A DNA stretch of 64,000 nt from Methanolobus profundi (GTDB lineage Archaea; Halobacteriota; Methanosarcinia; Methanosarcinales; Methanosarcinaceae), in contig NZ_FOUJ01000003.1 in assembly GCF_900114835.1 (NCBI RefSeq), forward strand, positions 62,001 to 126,000, in the 5' to 3' direction. The position numbers were made by a program, and so were the translations under genes. Positions 47,783 through 57,054 of the stretch are shown here, one piece after another. Within the stretch, counting starts at the first letter, position 1. Each line of letters begins with the position of its first letter. A model generated the notes under the pieces. That model was not told the DNA's origin. It saw only the letters and a list, made by a program, of their open reading frames with translations, and did not search any database.

Positions 47783-48883
47783 TTACCTCCAAATAAATGT
47801 ATTTAATAAATCTTTTGATGAGAAAACTTTTTTGCCAGTATAGGAAGAAATTGTTGAATTAATTATTTTTTTCTTGTTATTACTTCCTAATAACTGATTT
47901 ATAACAGAAGGAACGTCTTTATAAAAATTTATAAACTTCACATTCATATCATACGAAGTATTTGCTTCAAAATCATAGCCAAGTGATACATTATATAGAT
48001 AAAATGGAAAGTCAACTCCACATGCAATTGGATGTTTTAAATACTGCCAAAAACGAGGATTTATTTCAATCAGCTTAAAGCAATTATCCCGCAAATCCAA
48101 TTTAAATTCAATTTCTGCTACTCCATACCACTTAAGGCTGGAAAATATTTTTTTTGCATAATCCAATAAAATCTGTTCAAATATACTCACACCACATGTA
48201 GTGACTCCACCTGTGTGAGGATATTCACGTATTTTTTTTGCCATGAAAAAAGATACGAGCTCATGATTTTTATCATAAAGAACATTTATCATATACATTT
48301 GCTCACTCGACCCTGGAATATATTCTTGTATCATGGGCAGGTGACCATCAGCAATAAGTTCATAATAAAAGTTTACAAGCTCATCTTTTGATGTAACAAT
48401 ATGAATGCTCCTTGCAGCCCCCCCACCCATCCGAGGTTTTATTATCAGAGGATACGTTGCAATAGCTGAAAATTCAATTAACTCATCATAATCACTAAAA
48501 ATAAATGTTTCTGGAACTGGAACGTTCAATGACCTAGCCAAATCAAATGTTTGAAATTTATCGTGTGCCTTAATTAAATAATCATAATCAGAAAGAGGAA
48601 CATCACATACTTCATTTAAAATAGGCTTATTTTTGCTTAATGGAATAACAACATCGTCACTCATTGGAAATACTGTTTCTACATTGTTTTCCAAACATAT
48701 TTCATACACTGAATCAATAAAATTCTCAGTTGTTGGAGACAAATACTTTACATATTTTTGATTGGTCAAATTAAAAATGGGTTGTGATACATCTGCTGCT
48801 ACAGTAGAAACACTTTTTTTGTGAAGAGATTTTGCCGCCTCTTTTGATATTTTCCACGAAGAATTTGTTAATAGAACAGACAT
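47783..48883 (-). CDS. ATP-grasp domain protein
   Basis: 366 residues. A pre-ATP-grasp Rossmann part occupies about 1-110. The ATP-grasp domain has IIKPRMGGGAARS near residue 146 (Lys and glycine-rich loop), MIQEYIPG near 183 and EINPRFW near residue 274, which carry the nucleotide and magnesium ligands. Members join a carboxylate to an amine or other nucleophile with ATP. In glycan clusters they may ligate an amino acid to a sugar or make a glycan precursor. It sits between an acetyltransferase and the DUF354 gene. Confidence 0.87.
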   Translation of the reverse strand: MSVLLTNSSWKISKEAAKSLHKKSVSTVAADVSQPIFNLTNQKYVKYLSPTTENFIDSVYEICLENNVETVFPMSDDVVIPLSKNKPILNEVCDVPLSDYDYLIKAHDKFQTFDLARSLNVPVPETFIFSDYDELIEFSAIATYPLIIKPRMGGGAARSIHIVTSKDELVNFYYELIADGHLPMIQEYIPGSSEQMYMINVLYDKNHELVSFFMAKKIREYPHTGGVTTCGVSIFEQILLDYAKKIFSSLKWYGVAEIEFKLDLRDNCFKLIEINPRFWQYLKHPIACGVDFPFYLYNVSLGYDFEANTSYDMNVKFINFYKDVPSVINQLLGSNNKKKIINSTISSYTGKKVFSSKDLLNTFIWR

Positions 48884-48901
48884 GTGAAACGACTCCTATT
48901 T

Positions 48902-49366
48902 TTACTTAAGTGTCCTTATTTTTTTTGCAGGAACACCCGCAACTATAGTATAAGAATCTACATTTTTGGTAACAACTGCTCCTGCACCTACAATGGACCC
49001 TTCACCAATCGTAACATTAGGCAATATTGTAACAGAAGCTCCAATCCATGAACCTTTCTTAATACATATAGAACCACTTATTGTTGAACTTATTTTACCA
49101 TATTTAGCAATATCACTTGCAGGATGAGTACGAAGAACTAAAATTGAATACGGACCTATATGAACATCATCCTCAATTGTAAGTAGATTTGTATCTGAAT
49201 GATGAGTACCCCATAATAAACAATAAGGACTTATTATAGAGTTATCACCTATATTATAGCCACATTTCCTCCACCAATATGTAGGCCACTTGTATGATAC
49301 AGGATAACGTGCTAACAGACTGTATATCTTTAACTTTAATTTACAAATATATAATAGTATGCCCAT
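48902..49366 (-). CDS. Hexapeptide-repeat sugar acetyltransferase
   Basis: 154 residues of beta-helix repeats (IGDNSIISPYCLLWGTHH, GSICIKKGSWIGASVTILPNVTIGEGSIVGAGAVV), with a probable N-terminal amphipathic or membrane-associated helix. The WGTHHSD part supplies a catalytic-type His. It transfers an acetyl group to a sugar in a surface glycan. Its short length fits the WbbJ/LacA-like group, not CysE. It is 21 bases after the FemAB-like gene and 18 before the ATP-grasp gene. Confidence 0.85.
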   Translation of the reverse strand: MGILLYICKLKLKIYSLLARYPVSYKWPTYWWRKCGYNIGDNSIISPYCLLWGTHHSDTNLLTIEDDVHIGPYSILVLRTHPASDIAKYGKISSTISGSICIKKGSWIGASVTILPNVTIGEGSIVGAGAVVTKNVDSYTIVAGVPAKKIRTLK

Positions 49367-49387
49367 ACTCCTCCATTACTTAACATA

Positions 49388-50413
49388 TCAACATAAAAAC
49401 CTATGCAAGAGCGGCCTTATTATTTGATAGGTTTTAAATAATTTGAATGCTACTGTTTTTTTCGTCACTGAATGCACTTTCTCATATCTACCATAGTTCA
49501 CCATTTCCCCACCAAACCTTCTCTTGAATTCCCTTACACCATATGGTTTATCTGGGTGCCCGGCACCACCGAAATCAAATATCTTATACTTGCCAGCATT
49601 CATCTTCAGAATATGCCATACAAGAGCCTCATCAACGTAATCCACACCTTGGCGTGAGCCTGCATACCAGTCATAGACCATGTCTTTATAGTTAAGAGTG
49701 ATTCTGGTCCCCACAACTTCCTCATTCTTATAGGCGATTAAGAAATCTGCATAACCTGTTTCTGAAAGAGCATCATATACTGCTTCAAAAAGAGAGATAT
49801 CTGCAATAGGGATCTTAAATCGTTTATATGTATCAAGAACCAGATCATAGCACAGCTTTAATTCTTCACGTTCCTCTACATTCCTGACTATGATCCCGTC
49901 CCTTTCCGCCCGGTTTATGCCTTTTCGACGGGATTTCTGGATATCCGACCATATTTCTTCTTCTTTGCGGTCCAGATTTATCAAAAAATCAAGATGCTCC
50001 TCGTATTCATAACCCATAGCATCCAACATTTTACAGCAATTACTGGTATCCCCCATATTTCTTATTTGGGTATAAACTACCTTATCCTTCATTAAATCAT
50101 TATAGTGGACCATAAGTTCTTGAACTGCTTTCTTCCCTTGATCAGAATCCACAAATAACGGAGCACCCTGTATCACTGAACGTGATGAAAAAGAAGAAAG
50201 TATTCCTTTCATTTCACTGATAACAGAACCTTGCACCAAGGCCAGTATTTTACCAGACCCTTCGTCTTTTGCTATAAGGCGTACTGTTTCATACTTGGTA
50301 GCTTTGCTATAAACTTTTGCCATATGAGAAGTCTGGAAAATATTTCCATATGGGTGGTCAAGAACAAACTTATCCCATTCTGTATCATCAAAAATATCAG
50401 TAATCATTAGCAT
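49388..50413 (-). CDS. FemAB-like GNAT-fold aminoacyl-transfer protein
   Basis: 341 residues from the ATG at 50413. An upstream in-frame ATG overlaps the previous gene; GGGG lies 9 bases before 50413 and supports it. The sequence shows the double GNAT fold of FemABX proteins: a first half with NIFQTSHMAKVY near residue 20, IWSDIQKSRRKGINRAERDG (around 132-151) typical of FemAB-like members, and a second half with YDWYAGSRQGVDYVDEALVW. FemABX enzymes use aminoacyl-tRNA to add amino acids to cell wall peptides. Methanogens lack bacterial peptidoglycan, so here it might decorate a glycan or pseudo-peptide. A polysaccharide deacetylase gene precedes it. Confidence 0.82.
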   Translation of the reverse strand: MLMITDIFDDTEWDKFVLDHPYGNIFQTSHMAKVYSKATKYETVRLIAKDEGSGKILALVQGSVISEMKGILSSFSSRSVIQGAPLFVDSDQGKKAVQELMVHYNDLMKDKVVYTQIRNMGDTSNCCKMLDAMGYEYEEHLDFLINLDRKEEEIWSDIQKSRRKGINRAERDGIIVRNVEEREELKLCYDLVLDTYKRFKIPIADISLFEAVYDALSETGYADFLIAYKNEEVVGTRITLNYKDMVYDWYAGSRQGVDYVDEALVWHILKMNAGKYKIFDFGGAGHPDKPYGVREFKRRFGGEMVNYGRYEKVHSVTKKTVAFKLFKTYQIIRPLLHRFLC

Positions 50414-50429
50414 CAAAGTACCCCTATAA

Positions 50430-51218
50430 CTATTTGGTAAGCTTCCTGTACTGTATAATTCCCGCCTTACCAACATTCTTAAGGTTCTGCATGACCAGTT
50501 CTTTGGTCCAACCAAGCATTCCATCACACCACCTGTTAGGATGGGCAAGGATACATAGCTGTTTCACTTCCTCACTTCTGACCAGGCCAATGACATCATC
50601 CGTTGATCTTATTTTACTTCCATATTTAAGGCTCAGTTCATTATCAGGGACTTCAAGTACATCCTTAACACGTATATTTCGGTCGGCCCATGTCCTTCCT
50701 GTGTCAGTGAGATACAGAACTTTTGAGTAATCTATCGAAAAGTAAGGTTCACCAACGATCCCAAAGTCAGTATAATCATGATCCTTCCAGAGATCCCTGT
50801 TGGACCAGGTCGCAAAAGGATTTCCATGCATGCAGGCTGTCGTTACCTCAGCATACCTGCGCAGATCCTCCAGTTCGGTCCTGAAGATATCCAGAGCCTT
50901 TGCCTTATCTCCTTTTGCCTTATCCAGCACTTCATAGTGAAAACCCACCTCATGGCCAAGGTCAGCGATCTCTTCGATTGCAGAGGGAACAAATACATCC
51001 TCCACATGCCTGAAATAGTAGGTCGATCTAATTCCATGCTCTGCTTCCTGTCTTGCCATTGCAAGGTTCCTGTCGACCGCACGATCCACATCATGTCGAA
51101 GGATTATGCACCTGCCATCTGGAGAAGACAGGTAATCGCATACGGCCATCGCCTTATATTCGCTTGAAACTATAGCTTCAATAAGCTCTTCATATTTAGA
51201 TAATGTGAAATCTCTCAA
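50430..51218 (-). CDS. Polysaccharide deacetylase-like protein
   Basis: 262 residues of the NodB-homology/carbohydrate esterase 4 type fold. The motif RHDVDRAVDRN near residue 40 supplies the metal-binding Asp, GHEVGFHYE near residue 91 supplies the His set, and LAHPNRW near residue 233 is the C-terminal His. It may remove acetyl groups from a sugar in a surface glycan. It is the first gene of the minus-strand run in island II and is divergent from the archaeosortase gene. Its GC content is higher than that of the next genes. Confidence 0.82.
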   Translation of the reverse strand: MRDFTLSKYEELIEAIVSSEYKAMAVCDYLSSPDGRCIILRHDVDRAVDRNLAMARQEAEHGIRSTYYFRHVEDVFVPSAIEEIADLGHEVGFHYEVLDKAKGDKAKALDIFRTELEDLRRYAEVTTACMHGNPFATWSNRDLWKDHDYTDFGIVGEPYFSIDYSKVLYLTDTGRTWADRNIRVKDVLEVPDNELSLKYGSKIRSTDDVIGLVRSEEVKQLCILAHPNRWCDGMLGWTKELVMQNLKNVGKAGIIQYRKLTK

Positions 51219-51458
51219 GACAGGACCTCTTTGTATTATTGCTTCATATTTCTGTAGAGTGCATAATAATATAATCAGCTATTTCACAGGTGTACTTTCA
51301 AAAGACTCCCACTTTCGAACCCATGCACCTGAATTAAACAGAGGAAAATATAAATTACTATACTATATAAAGTTAGTACCTTATCGAATAAATGATGATT
51401 ATGATGACTTCAGTCAAATATAAATATGATTTGATGATTCTCTAGATAGGTACAAAAA
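51219..51458. promoter_or_regulatory. Divergent promoter region, deacetylase / archaeosortase
   Basis: 240 AT-rich bases between divergent genes. A TATA-like AAATATAAATATG at 51416-51428 lies about 35-40 bases before the archaeosortase ATG, and AGATAGG (51444-51450) may be its ribosome binding site. The minus-strand promoter is not clear. Confidence 0.4.
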
Positions 51459-52283
51459 ATGCAAGATGAAAACAAAAACATAATAATTATTCTTCTGGTA
51501 CTTGCACTTTTCACAGGGGCAACTATAGAACTCAGTGAAGGCTCGACCATAATGGGTGTGGTACTCTTCATAATTGCTGCGATACTTATATCCCGGATGG
51601 AACTATCAGGAACCGAAGGATTGAAAAGCTCCAGGAATCTGATGCTTATCGGAGGATTCATTGTAGCTGCAGACCTCATTTATAATTATGTGAATTCCAG
51701 TGAACTGGGGACACTTGATTCAATGGTCTTTTTCCTGGGTGCCTCATTGCTCGCCATGGGAACCGGCAAGAAGGACATAAAGCAACTGGGAGAGTTCGGA
51801 TTTTACATTTCTTTTGTCTTCACCACATTATATTTGATATTCTACACGTTCTTTGGAGTGTTCAATATAGATTTCCTGCATCTTTTCGACCATTATTTCG
51901 TCCTTATGCCGACAGTTATGATAATAAGGCTTTTTGGCATACCTGTTGAGATAATAGCAACAGAAACAGTGATTCTCTATGGTGCAGAACCCATGACCAT
52001 CCTAATAGGTGGTCCATGTTCAGGATTATACTCGATGTTCCTTTTGATAGGGATCGTAGCCGGATATTCCAGAATAGAAAGAATGGACGTAAGAAGATCC
52101 ATCAACCTGCTGGGTTTTGCTGTGGCCATTGCATACATTGCAAACCTCATAAGGGTCCTAATATTATACATCACAGCCTACCTTTATGGCATGGATACGA
52201 TGATGATGGTTCACACACACATAGGATGGATGATCTTCGCAGTGACAGCAGGCGGCATAATGTATCTGGTAAATAGAAAATGA
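51459..52283 (+). CDS. Archaeosortase (exosortase-family transpeptidase)
   Basis: 274 residues with about eight membrane helices. The proposed catalytic set of the family is present: Cys187 in GGPCSGLYS, Arg232 in NLIRV and His252/His254 in HTHIGW. The protein would cut C-terminal sorting signals on the outer membrane face and join the substrate to a membrane lipid. A PEF-CTERM protein is encoded at 56411-56926, which points to the ArtC group, whose known partner signal is PEF-CTERM. A terminator hairpin sits between it and the small convergent gene. It is an ortholog by role only; the exact subfamily is not proven. Confidence 0.85.
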   Translation: MQDENKNIIIILLVLALFTGATIELSEGSTIMGVVLFIIAAILISRMELSGTEGLKSSRNLMLIGGFIVAADLIYNYVNSSELGTLDSMVFFLGASLLAMGTGKKDIKQLGEFGFYISFVFTTLYLIFYTFFGVFNIDFLHLFDHYFVLMPTVMIIRLFGIPVEIIATETVILYGAEPMTILIGGPCSGLYSMFLLIGIVAGYSRIERMDVRRSINLLGFAVAIAYIANLIRVLILYITAYLYGMDTMMMVHTHIGWMIFAVTAGGIMYLVNRK

Positions 52284-52301
52284 AGAAGGACTCCTTCATT
52301 T
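52278..52301. terminator. Shared hairpin between archaeosortase and small membrane gene
   Basis: AAATGAAG (52278-52285) pairs with CTTCATTT (52294-52301). It overlaps the archaeosortase stop and lies just past the convergent stop at 52296, so it can serve both strands. Confidence 0.55.
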
Positions 52302-52532
52302 TTCTATCAATCTCTTTTTCAGTATCCTTACTGATATGATCATCAATAGTATTACAGCGCCCATATAGACAAAAGTTAACCCGAATACAAGGACGAACTT
52401 GAAATCTTTAAGAATAAAAGTAATAGCAACAATCAGTCCAAAAAGGATGATGGAATACGAGATAAAGCTGAACATCAATGCCTTTTGCCAGTCCTTCAGA
52501 CTTGTATAGAAATAATTTAGCTCAGAAAACAT
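52296..52532 (-). CDS. Small two-helix membrane protein
   Basis: 78 residues with two hydrophobic segments, at about 20-40 and 48-68, an N-terminal amphipathic stretch (FYTSLKDWQKAL) and a basic tail (KKRLIEK). No family is recognised. It follows the M48-like gene by nine bases and so probably forms an operon with it. It may be a small partner of the archaeosortase system, but this rests only on position. Confidence 0.6.
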   Translation of the reverse strand: MFSELNYFYTSLKDWQKALMFSFISYSIILFGLIVAITFILKDFKFVLVFGLTFVYMGAVILLMIISVRILKKRLIEK

Positions 52533-52541
52533 TTTTACCCC

Positions 52542-53384
52542 TCAAAATTCCGATCCATTAACCATTACCTGAGAAATTGCATTCAAACGCTGGGCCATAT
52601 CAGGTCTCATCTCAAAAAGTGAAAGATGGAGATCGAAGAAGGAGTTGACCTTTACAGGGTTCATAGTAAAAAGGTGAACATGCCCTGGATTGAAATATTC
52701 CATAGAATTTAAAAGAATATCAGTGTGCATCCTTTTTAAAGCAGATACAAGAACATCCTTTTTGCCTAATACCCTGGCAACCTCCGTATCAGCCTTTAAA
52801 GTAAGGTCAGAGGCACCAGTATATACTATGATAGAACAGGGAAACATCACTATACCCATTACTACAAAGCGTATGAATTTTGGAGCAGGGTCTTCCTCGT
52901 TACCAAACCCACTTAACATGGCCATCCACAGAGCAGTAGTCGAAAATGAAGCAATTATACCGGCCACCAATGCGACAAAGGTATTTTGAGAAATGCTTCC
53001 TTCTTTAATACGCACCATCTCACGTGCAATGATACATTTTAATTCATTCTTATCAAGTATAGATAGCGATCTGCTCGAAAGCACCATACATGGACCCTTA
53101 TGAGAACCAACAGTGAATATAACCGGGACCGAGGATTCAAAGATATAGATTTTGGGCCTCTTTACAGAGAAGTTAGAAGAAAGATCATCAATTATAGGAT
53201 CAATAGTCGATAGTTCGCCTTGACCTGGTTCCCGGCACCTGTACCACTTCAGAAGCACACGGAAAGCTGACAGATATACATACCTACCCAGTATGATTAT
53301 AATAACCAGACTCAAGGCCCCTGCCACAATACCTCCAAAATAAACTGATGATCCAATGACAGGCACAGATATAATGAAAAACAA
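52542..53384 (-). CDS. M48 peptidase-like membrane protein with degenerate active site
   Basis: 280 residues with about four membrane helices. The sequence keeps the M48 layout (PKIYIFESSVPVIFTVGS, then LDKNELKCIIA, and a C-terminal RPDMAQRLNAI like the family's HPPIEERIAAL), but the zinc motif HExxH reads REMVR (residues 121-125), so both His are Arg. The later ExxAD site reads TLKAD, so the third ligand also looks lost. It therefore is likely a pseudoprotease. The frame opens with a TTG at 53384 and the start is uncertain. It lies in the archaeosortase locus. Confidence 0.75.
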   Translation of the reverse strand: MFFIISVPVIGSSVYFGGIVAGALSLVIIIILGRYVYLSAFRVLLKWYRCREPGQGELSTIDPIIDDLSSNFSVKRPKIYIFESSVPVIFTVGSHKGPCMVLSSRSLSILDKNELKCIIAREMVRIKEGSISQNTFVALVAGIIASFSTTALWMAMLSGFGNEEDPAPKFIRFVVMGIVMFPCSIIVYTGASDLTLKADTEVARVLGKKDVLVSALKRMHTDILLNSMEYFNPGHVHLFTMNPVKVNSFFDLHLSLFEMRPDMAQRLNAISQVMVNGSEF

Positions 53385-53561
53385 AATATATATCCAGATC
53401 TTATTCCTAATTATTATCCCTCGATTATTATTGATAAAGTGTCATACATGACAGGATGATATACAATGGCACCCTACACTTATATATTTTAGCAAATAAT
53501 TACATTCAACCCTTAAATATTTCATGTATATTCAATCACAACGCAAGGACAACGTGAACAG

Positions 53562-56285
53562 ATGTTAAGCCCAAATAAATGCAAATATACTACCGACCTG
53601 AAGGTTTTGATCATAGTTTCACTGCTTTCGGCAATATTTATCCTGATCGCACCTTTCAACGAAACACCATTGAGAATACTTTTTGCATTATTGCTTATAT
53701 TTTTCACCCCAGGCTATGCATTTATTGCTACTATCTTCCCTGGTAGCAGGGAGATATCAGTTATCGAGAGGTTCACACTTAGCGTTGGTTTCAGTATTAT
53801 TATAATGGTATTCGATGGGTTCCTCATCAGCCTTACAGAATGGAAGTTCAGACCTAACTCAATAACAATATCACTCATATTATTAACACTCGTATTCATA
53901 CTGCTGGCATACCTTTCAAGAAAGAGACTTCCAGAGGATGATCAATTCAGTTTCTCATTCCAACAGTTCATCAGCGACCAGGAAAGTGATTCTGAATGCA
54001 CAGGACCTGACAATGAAGAAAATGAATGCCAGGAGGAACTTACAGGTAAAAGACAGTTTGCTGCAAGAAATAGAAAAAAAGTATCTGCAGTGAACAAGTC
54101 TATGAAAGAGATAACAGCCTCAGGTCCTCAACGGTCAGATATATTATCCCCACAGATCACAAAGACCCTTATGATAGCAATGGTCCTTTCTATCATCGTG
54201 GCAGGCTCCATGTTCGCCTATGCCAAAGCAACAAGGGAAAAGGAAACATTCTCCACCCTCTACATACTCGGACCTGATGGAAAGGCGGAGGACTATCCCA
54301 CAAACTTCTCAACCAGTGATCCGATCCACGTGATTGCGGGAGTGGAGAACTATGAACATGAAAGCGCCAATTATACACTTAATATCGATCTGGATGGAAC
54401 TACAATAGATACAATACAGTTCACCCTGGACCATGGAAATAAATGGGAGGAAGAGCTTACAATATCCCCAACCAGATCAAAACAGGGAAGACAGAAATTC
54501 GAGCTTGTTCTATATAGAGGTGAGCCCACAGGAACCACATACAGATCAGTACACCTATGGCTTGACCAGGTGGTCAGCACAGAAACAATTGAAACTGAAA
54601 AATATGATGTTATTGATTTTGCTACGATCGATAATCCATCAATGGAGATAGACACCGGATGGGAGTTCAGCTCAACGAATGAATCGATCGCTACAGGCTA
54701 TTACATGAATGGTTCCGGCATATACGCATCACAGGCATATGTCATCAACTCCAGTTATGAAGGAATAACAGAGCGTCAACTGACAACACATACAATCCAA
54801 CAGGTAATCGAAAGTGACAGAGAAGCAGACGTATTATTATCCTGTTACATAAAGGATACATATACTGGAGGGACTTCGAATAAAGATGAATATCAGTTCA
54901 AAAGGGTGCTATTTAACGGTCAACTCGTATGGTATGATGGAGTCAATGGAGACGAAGGCTGGCAACATATACAGGTGCCTGTATCAATAAAAGAAGGAGA
55001 CAATACACTTTCATTCATGCTGCTTCAGAGTGCATTGCAAAGCATATCCCCTGTAGAGGTCATGATCGATGAGGTCAGTTTCCTGCCAGAGTCTGCATTG
55101 TCCCCTTATATAGAAGAAGATAACACTGTGGAATTCAATCTTCCTGAATCAAATGTATATCCATTACCAATATCAAGTGATGAGATATTCACAGTTGAAT
55201 GGAATGGAACTGACAAGGGCTCAGGAATATTCTATTACAATATCCAGTACTCAACAGATGGAACTACATGGAACGACTGGTTCAAAAGAACAAGTATAAC
55301 TTCTGCAGAATTCAAAGGAACACCAGGAGTAACATACTACTTCAGATCCATAGCAACAGATAACGCACTCAATAGAGAAATAATTGATACTGTGGCAGAC
55401 ACAAAGACATCGGTTGATATATCGTTACCAACAGTTGAACTTGATATTACTCCGAACCCCACAAGCGATGTAACCTACCTCACAGTAGAAGCAAACAAGG
55501 CACTCCTCAAAGTCGAGTGTACAATAACCCCGAGGAACTTTGGAGGAGCGGAGACAATAGAACTCACTACAAGTGATAATATTACGTGGACCAGTAAATA
55601 TACCATAGAAGTTCAGGACACTTATGATATAGAAGTGATCGCTACTGATCACGCCAATAATGAGGCATATACATTCGGTACACTCTACACTGATGAAACA
55701 TTGGAAGAACTTTTAATTGAGATAGAACCTGAAAAAGTATCAGATGAAGCTACAATTACTATAACTTCATCTACAGCTCTAAAAGATGAGCCTACAGTAA
55801 TAGTAAAAGACAGATATGGATACAAACTGGAAGTTAAATACGATAGCTCAGATGAGAATGAATACGTGTACACAGTAACAACTGATGACGATGATCTGGA
55901 TTATACAATACGTGATGGAACAGCGCGTGTGACAGTAACTGCAAAAACAGCAGATTCAATGACCCTGTATGAAGAAGAAACATTCCTGATAGATAGAGTG
56001 GATCCAACCATTGAGAGCCTTACCCCTGACAAAGGTGAAACTATAGGTTCAGATACAGTATCGATAAGAGCTTCATACTCAGATAACCGTGCTGGTATTG
56101 ATAAAACAAAAGTTACCCTTCAGATAAATGGGGTTGATGTAACGGATAATTCAGAGGTAGATTATGGATCCATATCATATACAGCAACTGGACTTGAAGA
56201 TGGAGAAGTGGAGGTCCGTCTTGTCATCACAGACCAGGCAGGAAATACGCAGGAGGAGAACTGGAGCTTCTATGTATCAACATAA
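53562..56285 (+). CDS. DUF1616-type membrane protein with long Ig/FN3-like ectodomain
   Basis: 907 residues. There are three to four membrane helices in residues 10-115, an acidic then basic cytoplasmic loop (about 120-195), another helix near 205-227, and then a long outside part. The outside begins with STLYILGPDGKAEDYPTNF, a block typical of DUF1616 proteins, and continues with a carbohydrate-binding-like domain, an FN3-like domain (about 535-610), and Ig-like domains to the end (DRVDPTIESL). It follows a divergent gap after the M48-like gene and precedes the PEF-CTERM gene by 125 bases. Role in this locus is unknown. It is a plausible surface receptor or scaffold. Confidence 0.78.
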   Translation: MLSPNKCKYTTDLKVLIIVSLLSAIFILIAPFNETPLRILFALLLIFFTPGYAFIATIFPGSREISVIERFTLSVGFSIIIMVFDGFLISLTEWKFRPNSITISLILLTLVFILLAYLSRKRLPEDDQFSFSFQQFISDQESDSECTGPDNEENECQEELTGKRQFAARNRKKVSAVNKSMKEITASGPQRSDILSPQITKTLMIAMVLSIIVAGSMFAYAKATREKETFSTLYILGPDGKAEDYPTNFSTSDPIHVIAGVENYEHESANYTLNIDLDGTTIDTIQFTLDHGNKWEEELTISPTRSKQGRQKFELVLYRGEPTGTTYRSVHLWLDQVVSTETIETEKYDVIDFATIDNPSMEIDTGWEFSSTNESIATGYYMNGSGIYASQAYVINSSYEGITERQLTTHTIQQVIESDREADVLLSCYIKDTYTGGTSNKDEYQFKRVLFNGQLVWYDGVNGDEGWQHIQVPVSIKEGDNTLSFMLLQSALQSISPVEVMIDEVSFLPESALSPYIEEDNTVEFNLPESNVYPLPISSDEIFTVEWNGTDKGSGIFYYNIQYSTDGTTWNDWFKRTSITSAEFKGTPGVTYYFRSIATDNALNREIIDTVADTKTSVDISLPTVELDITPNPTSDVTYLTVEANKALLKVECTITPRNFGGAETIELTTSDNITWTSKYTIEVQDTYDIEVIATDHANNEAYTFGTLYTDETLEELLIEIEPEKVSDEATITITSSTALKDEPTVIVKDRYGYKLEVKYDSSDENEYVYTVTTDDDDLDYTIRDGTARVTVTAKTADSMTLYEEETFLIDRVDPTIESLTPDKGETIGSDTVSIRASYSDNRAGIDKTKVTLQINGVDVTDNSEVDYGSISYTATGLEDGEVEVRLVITDQAGNTQEENWSFYVST

Positions 56286-56336
56286 ATTCAGAACATATCA
56301 TCATTATGATGAGTATGACATCAATAGGATGTTGCA

Positions 56337-56349
56337 AAAGTATATATAG
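56337..56349 (+). promoter_or_regulatory. TATA box of the PEF-CTERM gene
   Basis: AAAGTATATATAG lies 62 bases before the ATG at 56411, giving a leader of about 35 bases. AGAGGTGGTACGA just before the ATG is a strong ribosome binding site. Confidence 0.55.
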
Positions 56350-56410
56350 AAAAAACACAAAGGAAAGACATAACAGTAAAAATCTTTTGAAAAAAAGAGG
56401 TGGTACGAAT

Positions 56411-56926
56411 ATGAAGAAATTATTAACAATACTACTTATTGCTCTTGTAGCTCTAGTAGGAACAGCAAGCGCTAACTACGGTGCAGACCTTGCAGACAGT
56501 TCAGGAGTAGTCCTGCCAAATACCGTAACACAGATGGTAGGAACACCTGTAGATTACAGTATCATACTAACCGACTTTACAGGTGAGACAGTATACTACA
56601 AGGTAGGTTTTAATGATACAGGACTTACAATGGACATCCTTAAGCAGGGAACTTACGTTTCAAGCAACCCATTCACTGACTACGACATAGTTCGTGTAAC
56701 AGTAGAACAGGGAGCAGCACAGGGAGATTCATTCAGCGGTAGGATCGATGTATACAGAGAGGACCCTGATGCAAACGTACAGGCAGTAGCTATTGCATCA
56801 ATCCCATTCTGGGCATCTGCATCACAGAACTTTAATGCACAGATTCCAGAATTCCCAACCATTGCACTCCCAGTAGCTGCAATAATCGGTCTTGCATTCT
56901 TCATGCAGCGCCGTAAGGAAGAGTAA
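56411..56926 (+). CDS. PEF-CTERM surface protein
   Basis: 171 residues from the ATG at 56411; a longer frame upstream lacks a binding site and would disrupt the signal peptide. Residues 1-22 form a signal peptide (KKLLTILLIALVALVGTASA). The middle 120 residues are beta-rich with no known fold by eye. The C-terminal 26 residues have PEF at 146-148, a hydrophobic helix (about 150-165) and QRRKEE, the tripartite PEF-CTERM sorting signal. The archaeosortase 4 kb upstream is its likely processing enzyme. A terminator follows and overlaps the stop. It is probably exported, cut near PEF and lipid-anchored. Its role is unknown. Confidence 0.85.
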   Translation: MKKLLTILLIALVALVGTASANYGADLADSSGVVLPNTVTQMVGTPVDYSIILTDFTGETVYYKVGFNDTGLTMDILKQGTYVSSNPFTDYDIVRVTVEQGAAQGDSFSGRIDVYREDPDANVQAVAIASIPFWASASQNFNAQIPEFPTIALPVAAIIGLAFFMQRRKEE

Positions 56927-56951
56927 GTGAATTAACTTACTCCTTTTTTTC
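56921..56951 (+). terminator. Terminator of the PEF-CTERM gene
   Basis: GAGTAAGT (56921-56928) pairs with ACTTACTC (56935-56942), and a run of nearly all T follows (56943-56951). The left arm includes the stop codon. Confidence 0.75.
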
Positions 56952-57054
56952 TCTTTTTTGATTCTTACTAATTACACTGATCCATTTTCTAACTCAAACA
57001 TTTATATTCTTTTAACCCCATTTCATCCCTGAATAACATCAATGGATGATCATC

